Positions 1 to 7,686 of a DNA stretch of 35,477 nt are shown one piece after another (position 1 is the stretch's first letter; every line of letters begins with the position of its first letter). A program made the translations under genes and the position numbers. The notes under the pieces are model-generated. The model had not been told where the DNA came from, made no database searches, and was given only the letters and a program-made list of their open reading frames with translations. Source of the DNA: an uncultured Pelagibacteraceae bacterium (GTDB lineage: Bacteria > Pseudomonadota > Alphaproteobacteria > Pelagibacterales > Pelagibacteraceae); assembly GCA_902591185.1 (NCBI GenBank), contig CACIZU010000007.1, positions 1-35,477 of the forward strand. The letters are read 5' to 3'.

Positions 1-435
1 AACAGTAATCAAATCATCATTTGTATGAGGATAAAATGCCCAATCTTGGTGCCAAGCTATTTCACTACCTTTCTTTTTATTAGGTAATTTAAAATTTAAT
101 TTTCCCAAATGAAATCTAACTGTTCCACCGATTAATTTTTTAACAATAGAGATTATTTTTTTATTTCTAGATAAATTATGAAATATTCTATGTCTATTTT
201 GAGGGTTATTTAATCTTAAAATTTCTTTATTTTTTGAGGTATTTGAATTGTAAACAAAGTGATAATTATCATAACTTTGAGTTCCACCTTGATTCTTTAT
301 CTTAGTTTTTTTTCTTTTTTCTTTTGTAACCACATCATTTACAATTTTGTTGATTTTATTAATTGTTTTAAGTGGTATTAAATTTTTTTTTATTAGATAT
401 CCATTTTTCTTATAAAAATTTAAATCTTTTCCCAT
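1..435 (-). CDS. PhyH-family Fe(II)/2-oxoglutarate dioxygenase, partial (C-terminus outside window)
   Basis: I translated this by hand from ATG at 435 on the minus strand. The frame stays open for 145 codons to the window edge, so the C-terminal part is missing. Residues 127-134 read AWHQDWAF, the HxD iron-binding motif of phytanoyl-CoA dioxygenase-like enzymes (H129, D131), followed by YPHTNDD, which is also typical of that family. The distal iron-binding His and the 2-oxoglutarate-binding Arg would lie beyond the window. The family hydroxylates diverse small molecules, and the substrate cannot be told here. The gene starts 6 nt after the nadK stop codon, so it is probably co-transcribed with nadK and the tRNA. 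Family assignment is fairly sure; function is unknown. Confidence 0.8.
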   Translation of the reverse strand, partial: MGKDLNFYKKNGYLIKKNLIPLKTINKINKIVNDVVTKEKRKKTKIKNQGGTQSYDNYHFVYNSNTSKNKEILRLNNPQNRHRIFHNLSRNKKIISIVKKLIGGTVRFHLGKLNFKLPNKKKGSEIAWHQDWAFYPHTNDDLITV

Positions 436-441
436 TGAGCA

Positions 442-1212
442 TTAACTTGTTTCTTTTCTTAATTGTTCAATTTTTATTTTTTTTTGTAAGCTTCTACTTT
501 TGTCATATAGAAGATTAAATTTAATATTATTATTTGTTTTAACTACAATTGATTTTGCATTTCTTACTTCTAGATTATCAGCAACTGCACTGATAGGTCT
601 TTTGGTTGGATTTAAATTTTTGATAATAATCTTCGATTTATCACTAACAATCTTTGCCTTCCATCTTCTTGGTCTAAAAGGACTAATTGGTGCGATTGAT
701 AATTTTTTTGAATGTAAGCTAAGAATTGGTCCATGAACTGAAAGATTATAAGCTGTACTTCCTGCTGGTGTTGAAACTAAAACGCCATCAGAGACCAACT
801 TTTTTATGATTTGTTTTGATCCATGCTTGATAGATAAAGAGGCAGCTTGTCTGCTTTGTCTTAATACAGAAACTTCATTAATTGCTAAAGATTTTTTAGT
901 TTGGTTATTTTTGTTTTTTACAATCATTTCTAAAGGTGAAATAGAAACTAAATTAGCTTTAGATAAATTTTTAATAATATTCTTTGATGAAAATTTATTC
1001 ATTAAGAATCCATAATTTCCTGAATTGATTCCATAAAATTGCTTTTTAGAATTTTTATTTTTCTTTAAAGCCTGGAGCATAAAACCATCACCACCAACGA
1101 CTATTACAAGATTTTTTTTTTTAAACTGATAACTATTGATTTTTTTTATTATTAGATTTTTTATTTTTAAAGATTTTTTATTATTATCAAAGATAATCTG
1201 AAGCTTAGACAT
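442..1212 (-). CDS. nadK: NAD kinase (ATP-NAD kinase)
   Basis: Phosphorylates NAD to NADP in the cytosol. The 256-residue protein shows the family signature GGDG at 40-43, an INEVSV segment with the conserved Asn-Glu pair, and the SDG...TPAGSTAYN motif that contacts NAD, followed by a C-terminal half with PISPFRPR. It is slightly shorter than most bacterial NadK proteins (about 260-300). The ATG at 1212 is the only plausible start, because the next Met is inside the GGDG region. It lies 4 nt from the 3' CCA of tRNA-Leu on the same strand, leaving no room for a ribosome binding site once the tRNA is cut out. The PhyH-like gene follows directly downstream. Identity is confident. Confidence 0.93.
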   Translation of the reverse strand: MSKLQIIFDNNKKSLKIKNLIIKKINSYQFKKKNLVIVVGGDGFMLQALKKNKNSKKQFYGINSGNYGFLMNKFSSKNIIKNLSKANLVSISPLEMIVKNKNNQTKKSLAINEVSVLRQSRQAASLSIKHGSKQIIKKLVSDGVLVSTPAGSTAYNLSVHGPILSLHSKKLSIAPISPFRPRRWKAKIVSDKSKIIIKNLNPTKRPISAVADNLEVRNAKSIVVKTNNNIKFNLLYDKSRSLQKKIKIEQLRKETS

Positions 1213-1216
1213 TTAG

Positions 1217-1302
1217 TGGTGCCCTCGGCCAGACTCGAACTGGCACTCCGCAAGCGGCAAGGATTTTAAGTCCTTTGTGTCTACCAATTTCACCACGAGG
1301 GC
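1217..1302 (-). tRNA. tRNA-Leu (anticodon TAA)
   Basis: On the minus strand a complete 86-nt class II tRNA can be folded. The acceptor strands are GCCCTCG (1302-1296) and CGAGGGC (1227-1221), perfectly paired. The D-arm contains TTGGTAGAC, the anticodon loop CTTAAAA has anticodon TAA at 1268-1266, and there is a variable arm (TGCCGCTTGCGGAG region) and a T-arm with GTTCGAGTC. The CCA end is encoded at 1219-1217. It reads UUA/UUG Leu codons, important in an AT-rich genome. nadK starts 4 nt downstream, so the two are probably on one transcript. Part of its D-loop to anticodon region is repeated at 8416-8442. Confidence 0.96.
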
Positions 1303-1385
1303 ATTAATGAATTTCATGAGTGTTTATGCTAATATTTATAATTGAACAACCCTAATAAGTAAATTTTTTTATTTTATCTCTACTG

Positions 1386-1412
1386 TTGCCAGAATCTTTT
1401 AAAAGATATATT
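1386..1412 (+). promoter_or_regulatory. Putative promoter of the DegT-family gene with an internal palindrome
   Basis: TTGCCA (1386-1391) and TATATT (1407-1412) resemble -35 and -10 boxes, with a short 15-nt spacer. The spacer contains most of a perfect 14-bp palindrome, ATCTTTTAAAAGAT (1394-1407), which could be an operator or merely AT-rich chance. The -10 box ends 7 nt before the ATG, so transcription from it would yield an almost leaderless mRNA. The remainder of 1303-1419 holds nothing else I can identify, apart from the unlocated tRNA-Leu promoter on the opposite strand. Confidence 0.35.
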
Positions 1413-1419
1413 TAAAGTT

Positions 1420-2598
1420 ATGCCTACAAAATTCAATTATCCATTGTTAGAAAATGCATTTTCAAATGATGACATCGATAAAGCTATGCAAGTTTTAAAA
1501 TCAAGATACATCACCATGTCAAAAAAAACTAAAGAATTTGAAAAATACTTTGCAAAAAAACTTAACTCAAAGCATGCTTTAATGGTTAATTCTGGTTCTT
1601 CAGCTGTTTTATTAGCATTTGCATTACTAACAAACATTAAAAGAAAGCGAAGACTAAAAAAAAATGATGAAGTTTTAGTGCCAGCAGTTTGTTGGTCTAC
1701 AACTTTTTGGCCAATTGTACAATGTGGGCTTAAACCAAAATTTATTGATGTTGATTTAAAAACCTATTCACCAAGTTATGAAATAATAAAAAAAAATATT
1801 TCTAAAAAAACTAAAGGTGTAGTCTTAGTAAATGTCTTGGGCAACTGTTCAGAAATGGATAAGATTAAAAAACTATTAGACAAAAAAGGAATAATGTTAA
1901 TTGAAGATAATTGTGAGTCTTTAGGATCTAAGTATAAAAATAAATATCTTGGAACATATGGTGAAGTTGGTGTTTTTTCTTTTTATTACTCTCATCAAAT
2001 AACATCGGGTGAAGGTGGGGCTATAATTTGTAAAAGTAACGATGATTATAAAATTTTGTGTGCATTGAGGGCGCATGGTTGGGATAGAGATTACAATCAA
2101 AAAAATAGATCAAAATTTAATTTTGTAAATCAAGGTTTCAATCTAAGACCACTAGACTTAACTGCTGTGATAGCTTTAAACCAATTCAAAAGATTAAATT
2201 TATTCAAAAAAACTAGGGCATTTAACAGAAAGGCAATTATCAAAACAATTAAAAAATCGAACACATGGAATAATCAATTTAATTTTTTTGAACCAATAAA
2301 AGGTCTTGACCCTAGTTGGTTTGGATTTCCACTTTTAATTAATGATAAATTAGTAAATAAAAAAAAATCTTTCTTACAATATCTAAAAAAAAATAAAATT
2401 GACTCACGGCCAATAATAAGTGGTAATTTTACAAAACAAGAATGTATTAAAAATCATAAATTTAAAACTACCAATAATTTTAAAGAAGCTGACAGAATCG
2501 AAAAACTTGGCTTTTTTATAGGTTTACCTACTAAAAAAATCAAACAAAACACTATAAATGAATTATGCAGACATTTGCTAAACATAAGCAATTTATAA
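1420..2598 (+). CDS. DegT/DnrJ/EryC1-family PLP enzyme with catalytic Lys replaced by His (ColD/RfbH-type sugar 3-dehydratase-like)
   Basis: A 392-residue fold-type I PLP protein of the nucleotide-sugar aminotransferase family. Visible motifs are NSGSSA (57-62, phosphate-binding), EDN (162-164, Asp contacting the PLP ring) and FSFYYSHQITSGEGG around 186-200. In aminotransferases the Schiff-base Lys sits in this last block before the GxGG. Here that position is His192, as in ColD and RfbH/E1, which remove the 3-hydroxyl of 4-keto-6-deoxy nucleotide sugars. The Cys cluster that binds 2Fe-2S in RfbH is not visible in the following segment, which favours the ColD type. It would act in making a deoxy sugar for surface polysaccharide. 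No other sugar genes are adjacent, so substrate and pathway are unknown. It lies alone on the plus strand in the accessory block. Confidence 0.8.
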   Translation: MPTKFNYPLLENAFSNDDIDKAMQVLKSRYITMSKKTKEFEKYFAKKLNSKHALMVNSGSSAVLLAFALLTNIKRKRRLKKNDEVLVPAVCWSTTFWPIVQCGLKPKFIDVDLKTYSPSYEIIKKNISKKTKGVVLVNVLGNCSEMDKIKKLLDKKGIMLIEDNCESLGSKYKNKYLGTYGEVGVFSFYYSHQITSGEGGAIICKSNDDYKILCALRAHGWDRDYNQKNRSKFNFVNQGFNLRPLDLTAVIALNQFKRLNLFKKTRAFNRKAIIKTIKKSNTWNNQFNFFEPIKGLDPSWFGFPLLINDKLVNKKKSFLQYLKKNKIDSRPIISGNFTKQECIKNHKFKTTNNFKEADRIEKLGFFIGLPTKKIKQNTINELCRHLLNISNL

Positions 2599-2629
2599 GT
2601 TTAAATATCTATGATGATGCTTTTTAAAT

Positions 2630-4759
2630 TTATCTTTTAATAGATTTATTAATAATATTTTCTAAAAGCTTTGAAACGTTATTATTGAATTTATTCCAAG
2701 GCAAACTTCCACAAAAAGTAATAGAACCCGTTGAAAACACTGATCCACCACCAGTAACCTCGAAATAAACCATGTCGGCTTGTAAAATTTCTTCCTCAGG
2801 AAGATGTTTGATGTTTGATAAGTGAGTTAATTGTGACTCCGGTACAAGTATAAAATTTTCTTTAGGATCTTTTGATGCCTTCGATTGTGCTAATAAAGTT
2901 ATATCTTTTAATGAAGTAAGATGTGAGTCTATATGGTCTAATTCAAATCCAGCAGCACCATTACCGCTAAAACCAAAGTCTCCAATTTTATTATCTTTTA
3001 TACCTTCAAAAACCCAATCAAACTTTTTGTCAAAACATTTACGCTCATATGGATGTCCATAAAAGTTACCTTGTGCAGTAAATCCAATTCCAACAAGTTC
3101 TTGTGGAGCTCTACCACTTCTTCTCCATAGACCACCGTAAGTTCCATCAAAAGCGTTATAAGCTTCTCCTGGCTCTGATGCCCAAGCACGTATCCCTCCT
3201 TCTGGTCTTCTAATTTCTAATAAACTTTTATTCTCTTTATGAATTGCAATACGCCAATAAAAACCATTACCTCCTAAATAATTAAGAGATCCTCCATTGT
3301 CTCGAAATTCACGTAAAGCATCTAATGTTTCTTTTGTGTGATATTCAGGATGTGAGCCGGTAATAACTGTTTTGTATTTTTTAATAGCTTTAAAACCATC
3401 TTGATGAAGTTGTTCATCTGTAATTATTTCATATTCAAAATCCTTATTATGCAACCAACTAATTAAATGACTGTCTGCTTGGAAATGTCTTAAACCTGAA
3501 CAAGATGAATTAGAACTACCATTGGTAACTAAGGTTATGTAACCAGGTCTTAAATTAAATAAAGGTCTTCGATGAGAAGCATGACAAATTCCAGCTCCAT
3601 CAGAATGATAATTATATGTTGAAAGACCATATTTTTTATAATTTACAGGATTGTATGGGTAGGCTTCCCATTCTTTAATACGATTTAACCAGCTATCTTT
3701 ATAATCTACTCGAGCATGATTTCCGTATATTGCATAAGTGAAGGTAGATATTAAAACACATATTTTAGTTTTTGTTTTACCAATAGCTGGTGCTACAAAA
3801 AAAATCATAGCATCTTCATAATCTTCACAGCTAATTCTCATGACATATATTCCTGATGGCATATTCTTAGGAATAGTAAATTTAAAATCTGTTTTCCATT
3901 CAAAATCATAAATATCATCTTCATGAAAATGAATTGCCGCATAATGTTCAGGCTTATGCTGCCAGTTCATTTCTGAACTATCCCACTTAGAACCAGTAAC
4001 AGCGCGTGTTGGAAAATTTTTTAATAATAATTTTGGACCTTTAATTGAATTAACAAATGTAGAGCTTGTATTTTTAGATAAGTCCCATTCTCCAATTTTT
4101 TTACCGTCTATATTTATTATTGGGGACTCTATCTTTCCATTGAAATGATTAAAAATTTTTTCTCTAGAAACATTTGCTGCTAAAGATATTTTGCTTGAAA
4201 TAATCTTTTTTAAACTTATTTTTCCATTATTTATTAAGATCTTTTCATTTTTATTTTTCAAACTTTTTTGAGAAATAGACACTTTTCCACTTAAAGAAAT
4301 TTTAACATTAATCTTATACCAAGTTCTTAATATTAGTGGTTCTTTAATAAAAATTGACTTATCGCCTACTCTAATAGCAGATGATCCTTTAGAATTTATA
4401 TAAATTTCAACATTATCAAAAGCTAAAATTGTTTGTTTTTTTGATGAAAAAAGAGTTGGAAAAATAATGATAGAAAAATTTAAATTTTTCTTAACAGAAA
4501 CTTTTATTGGTTTTTCACTTATTGCATAAGAGCCTGGATTAAAAGATTGTTCTCTTGATTTAAAAGACGATGTTTTAAAATATTTTGATGCATCTTTTTC
4601 AACTATACCAATTCCTTTTGGGTTAGGATCTGCACTTATAGATCTCTTTAAACTTGCACTAAATGATTTTTTTAATGTTGACGATACTTTAAATGATATT
4701 GTCTCACCCGGTCGTAATGATAATTTATCTGAGTATCCTATTAATGGAATATTCTTCAT
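2630..4759 (-). CDS. N,N-dimethylformamidase large-subunit-like hydrolase
   Basis: A 709-residue protein resembling the large (beta) subunit of N,N-dimethylformamidase, which splits DMF into dimethylamine and formate. The N-terminal part includes ADPNPKGIG and PGSY segments, then a beta-rich, lectin-like stretch (about 85-165). The C-terminal half (about 330 onward) is the catalytic domain, with TYAIYGNH, TGSHPEYHT, YLGGNGFYWR and FDGTYGGLWRR. As I recall the Paracoccus enzyme, its iron is held by two Tyr and one Glu. Likely counterparts are Tyr342 or 345, Tyr382 or 384, and Glu472. I use the ATG at 4759 rather than the one at 4801 because it forms an ATGA overlap with dctM and its product begins like the family. 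No small subunit gene is visible. The real substrate may be another amide brought in by the TRAP transporter. Confidence 0.8.
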   Translation of the reverse strand: MKNIPLIGYSDKLSLRPGETISFKVSSTLKKSFSASLKRSISADPNPKGIGIVEKDASKYFKTSSFKSREQSFNPGSYAISEKPIKVSVKKNLNFSIIIFPTLFSSKKQTILAFDNVEIYINSKGSSAIRVGDKSIFIKEPLILRTWYKINVKISLSGKVSISQKSLKNKNEKILINNGKISLKKIISSKISLAANVSREKIFNHFNGKIESPIINIDGKKIGEWDLSKNTSSTFVNSIKGPKLLLKNFPTRAVTGSKWDSSEMNWQHKPEHYAAIHFHEDDIYDFEWKTDFKFTIPKNMPSGIYVMRISCEDYEDAMIFFVAPAIGKTKTKICVLISTFTYAIYGNHARVDYKDSWLNRIKEWEAYPYNPVNYKKYGLSTYNYHSDGAGICHASHRRPLFNLRPGYITLVTNGSSNSSCSGLRHFQADSHLISWLHNKDFEYEIITDEQLHQDGFKAIKKYKTVITGSHPEYHTKETLDALREFRDNGGSLNYLGGNGFYWRIAIHKENKSLLEIRRPEGGIRAWASEPGEAYNAFDGTYGGLWRRSGRAPQELVGIGFTAQGNFYGHPYERKCFDKKFDWVFEGIKDNKIGDFGFSGNGAAGFELDHIDSHLTSLKDITLLAQSKASKDPKENFILVPESQLTHLSNIKHLPEEEILQADMVYFEVTGGGSVFSTGSITFCGSLPWNKFNNNVSKLLENIINKSIKR

Positions 4760-6048
4760 CGTGTTGGACCATAAACCAAGTCGGGAAGATACGTTACCCA
4801 ATCAGAAAAGAATACTAAAATTAAAACCATTAAAACATATGGAATTAAAAGAGGTAAAACTCCAATAGATATTTCTTCAATTGATATTTTGCTTATTCTG
4901 GCTGCAACAAATAAATTAATTCCAATGGGTGGAGTAAGAAATCCAATTTCACAAGTCATGACTGTAAATATTCCAAAAACTACTGGGTCTATTCCAATTT
5001 TTGTTATTAATGGAAAAAACACAGCTGTAAAAATAATAATTTGAGGAATACTTTCTAACCACATTCCAACTATTATATAAAGTATGCCTATTAACAACAT
5101 TACTAACCAAGGATAATTTACTATACCTTGAAACAAGCCTAGTATTGATTCAGGAATATCATATATTGTTACCAGCTGACCAAATGCTTTTGTCGATCCT
5201 AAGATAAATAATACTGTACCAATAACAATTGCTGTAAATTTAAATGCTTGGAATAATTTGCTTAATGTTAATCCTTTATAAATAAAAAAACCTACAAACA
5301 AACCATACGCAACTGCTACAGCCGCAGCTTCGGAAGGTGTAAAAATTCCAGCATAAATTCCACCTAATATAATAATTGGAGCAAACACTGCCCACTTTCC
5401 ATCCCATAAAGCACAAAGTAATGGTCTAAATATAAATTTTTCCCCTTCTCCACCATAATTATTTTTTAATGAAATAATAAAAACTACAACCATAAGCATT
5501 AAGCCAAGAATTATTCCTGGAAGAATTCCAGCTAAAAAAAGTCTTGGAATAGAAATATCGGTTACAAGCGCAAATATAATTAACAAATTTGAAGGTGGTA
5601 TCATGCTTCCTAAAGCTCCTGCTGCAGCAGCAATACCGCCAGCAAACTTAGAACTGTAACCTTCTTTTTGCATAGCTGGAATTGTAATAGAACCAATAGC
5701 AGCAGTAGTAGCTGGTCCAGAACCTGAAAGTGCAGCAAAAAACATGCATGCAACAACTGTAACTAAACCTAATCCACCTTTATAAGCTCCAACTAATTTT
5801 TTTGCTATTGTAACTAATTTTTCAGACATGCCACCATGTTCCATTAATTGACCAGCTAAAATGAACAAAGGTATAGTAACCAAAGGAAAAGGTTCAAAAG
5901 CTGTCCATGCACTTAGTGCCATAAGTGACAAAGGAATATCAGCAATTATTAAACCACCGACAGTTGCTATACCAGCTGAAAATGGTATTGGCACACCAAT
6001 AGCCATTGTAAAAACAAAAATTAACCCCATAGCTAAAGGTCCACTCAT
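4756..6048 (-). CDS. dctM: TRAP transporter large permease subunit
   Basis: A 430-residue, very hydrophobic membrane protein with about 12 predicted helices and typical DctM features: FILAGQLMEHGG, the FFAALSGSGPATTAAIGSI segment, GSMIPPSNLLIIF, and near the C-terminus GFLTPPIGINLFV. It is the ion-coupled transport channel of a tripartite ATP-independent periplasmic transporter in the inner membrane, working with DctQ and the periplasmic DctP. An upstream in-frame ATG exists at 6087. I choose 6048 because it overlaps the dctQ stop as ATGA and places MSGPLAMGLIF, an ordinary DctM beginning, at the N-terminus. Its own stop overlaps the hydrolase start in the same way, indicating translational coupling of importer and hydrolase. 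Confidence 0.93.
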   Translation of the reverse strand: MSGPLAMGLIFVFTMAIGVPIPFSAGIATVGGLIIADIPLSLMALSAWTAFEPFPLVTIPLFILAGQLMEHGGMSEKLVTIAKKLVGAYKGGLGLVTVVACMFFAALSGSGPATTAAIGSITIPAMQKEGYSSKFAGGIAAAAGALGSMIPPSNLLIIFALVTDISIPRLFLAGILPGIILGLMLMVVVFIISLKNNYGGEGEKFIFRPLLCALWDGKWAVFAPIIILGGIYAGIFTPSEAAAVAVAYGLFVGFFIYKGLTLSKLFQAFKFTAIVIGTVLFILGSTKAFGQLVTIYDIPESILGLFQGIVNYPWLVMLLIGILYIIVGMWLESIPQIIIFTAVFFPLITKIGIDPVVFGIFTVMTCEIGFLTPPIGINLFVAARISKISIEEISIGVLPLLIPYVLMVLILVFFSDWVTYLPDLVYGPTR

Positions 6049-6527
6049 AGAGGCAGACCTTTCCATCCAGTATTTTTCCACTGCCAATAAACTTGTAAAA
6101 TTCTAAATAACATTAAAACAAATATCATTGGAATAAACATTTGAAGCCACTTCAGCTCTATATTTAAGCCGGGAAGCACATAACTTACATCAAACAAAAG
6201 TTGTGTATAAATTACTGTTTGATAAATCATAAAACCAACAAAACTTAACCAAAAAATATCTGCTAAAACAATCGAACTGATTTGTAATTTTTTTGGTAAA
6301 CGAAATACTAAAAAAGTTATTCTAACGTGGGCTCTTTCTTTAACACCTAAAGAAGCGCCAAGATACACTGCAAAAATTAAACCATAAACAGCAGTTTCTT
6401 CTGGCCAAGCAGCTGCTGAAGAAAAGCCAAATCTTAAAATGACTTGAGTTATTACTGAAATAAAAACAACACTTAAAAAAAATGTACATAATATTTCCTC
6501 AAAGTATTTGTCCAGTTTTTTAATCAT
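6045..6527 (-). CDS. dctQ: TRAP transporter small permease subunit
   Basis: A 160-residue membrane protein with about four predicted helices (roughly residues 12-32, 45-60, 83-105 and 128-146), the size and shape of DctQ. The WPEE motif near residue 40 (AAAWPEETAVYG), followed by GASLGVKERAHVRI, is characteristic of the family. It forms the membrane complex with DctM, whose gene it overlaps by 4 bp. It is separated from dctP by an 81-bp gap containing a strong hairpin with a T-run. That is a common arrangement in solute-uptake operons, giving more binding protein than permease. Confidence 0.92.
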   Translation of the reverse strand: MIKKLDKYFEEILCTFFLSVVFISVITQVILRFGFSSAAAWPEETAVYGLIFAVYLGASLGVKERAHVRITFLVFRLPKKLQISSIVLADIFWLSFVGFMIYQTVIYTQLLFDVSYVLPGLNIELKWLQMFIPMIFVLMLFRILQVYWQWKNTGWKGLPL

Positions 6528-6540
6528 TAATTGAATTATA

Positions 6541-6588
6541 TTAAAAATTAAAAAAGGGCGCTAGCAATTTAGATACCATGCGCCCTTT
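6541..6588 (-). terminator. Intercistronic terminator-like hairpin between dctP and dctQ
   Basis: On the minus strand, AAAGGGCGC (6588-6580) pairs perfectly with GCGCCCTTT (6561-6553) across an 18-nt loop, and the second arm runs into six consecutive T followed by AATTTTT. This is the form of a Rho-independent terminator and is strikingly GC-rich for the neighbourhood. It sits after the dctP stop and before dctQ. It probably ends a share of transcripts and/or protects the dctP message, while read-through supplies the permease and hydrolase genes. Confidence 0.85.
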
Positions 6589-6608
6589 AAATTTACTTAA
6601 AAATAAGT

Positions 6609-7619
6609 TTAGTTTGCTGCTGCTCTAATTGCTTGAACAAAAGATGTAAACTCAGCACCCTTTTCAGTTGCGTAACGATCTTGTACACGTTGTCCTGCAG
6701 CTATAAAATCAGCTCGCTCAAACTCAACTGTTTTCATTCCACCTTGTCCCTCAGTTGTAAGGAATTTACGGATTTCAGAAGTAGCAGCACCCATCACTTC
6801 TTTTTGATAATCGCTGGCTTCTTTAGCAGCTCTACGAAGAGCTTTAGTTTGATCAGCATCTAATTTTTTCATCAATCTTGGACTTGCCATTAATGGTGAA
6901 AAATATGTAAAGTGTTCTAGAACAGTAAAGAAAGGCATGATTTCATAAAATTTTGCAGATTTAATGAAAGAAGTTCCATTATCAGCACCTTGAACAGTTC
7001 CAGTTTGTAATGCTGTTGGTGTATCTGCCCATGGAAGAGGTATAGGTGCAGCACCAAATTCTTTAAATGTATCTATCATTACTTGATTTTTTGGAACTCT
7101 AACTTTCAAGCCCTTCATATCAGCCATTTTTGTAATAGGTTGTCTTGAGTTGTAAAAATCACGATCTCCGACAAAACCGAAAGCTAAAACATGAATTCCT
7201 GTAGCATCAAGTAGTTTCTTTTTGTAGCTATCACCAACAGGTCCTTCTAATACTTTATAAGCATGTGCTTTATCTTTAAATATGTAAGGTAAAACAAAAG
7301 CATCTGTTAAAGCAAAGTGTGGAGATAGATTATTACCTGTAATAATACTCATATCAACAGTACCTAGTTGCATTGCTTTAAAGGCTTCATCTTCTTTTAC
7401 TAATTGCGCACAACATCTAACTTTTACTTCTAAACTACCGTTAGAATATTTTGCTGCAAGTTCAGCAAATTTTGTAGCTAATGGTTGATAAGCACTTTTT
7501 TCTCCACCGCCGTGTCCTAAATTAATTGTAACATTTCCTGCATTAGCACTTTGTAACGACAAACTCACCGTGAAAATAACTGCTAAAATTGCAAGAGATA
7601 ATTTTTTAATTTTATTCAT
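6609..7619 (-). CDS. dctP: TRAP transporter periplasmic substrate-binding protein
   Basis: A 336-residue periplasmic binding protein. The N-terminus has a Sec signal peptide: Lys-rich start, hydrophobic core at about 7-22, and likely cleavage after ANA at 25-27. The body is DctP-type, with LGTVDM (85-90), DMKGLKVRVP (167-176) and TALQTGTVQGADNG (202-215). In this family an Arg in the GLKxRVP motif (here Arg174) usually binds a carboxylate of the ligand, so the substrate is probably an organic acid or carries an acidic group. An unusual adjacent Cys pair lies at 69-70. A GGGAGA ribosome binding site stands 9 nt before the ATG. The ligand cannot be deduced directly; the hydrolase downstream suggests an amide-containing acid. 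Confidence 0.93.
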   Translation of the reverse strand: MNKIKKLSLAILAVIFTVSLSLQSANAGNVTINLGHGGGEKSAYQPLATKFAELAAKYSNGSLEVKVRCCAQLVKEDEAFKAMQLGTVDMSIITGNNLSPHFALTDAFVLPYIFKDKAHAYKVLEGPVGDSYKKKLLDATGIHVLAFGFVGDRDFYNSRQPITKMADMKGLKVRVPKNQVMIDTFKEFGAAPIPLPWADTPTALQTGTVQGADNGTSFIKSAKFYEIMPFFTVLEHFTYFSPLMASPRLMKKLDADQTKALRRAAKEASDYQKEVMGAATSEIRKFLTTEGQGGMKTVEFERADFIAAGQRVQDRYATEKGAEFTSFVQAIRAAAN

Positions 7620-7686
7620 GTTTTTATTTCTCCCTTTTTAATTATTTATTGTGACAATCTGACTTAATTTTTAATACAAATCAATA

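Noticed and set aside
500..736. Plus-strand open frame inside nadK
   Set aside because: It lies antisense to a clear NAD kinase gene, its product resembles no family, and it has no ribosome binding site.
4760..4801. Longer N-terminus for the DMFase-like protein from ATG at 4801
   Set aside because: It would overlap dctM by 46 bp, and the extra 14 residues do not resemble the family. The ATGA overlap at 4759 is more convincing.
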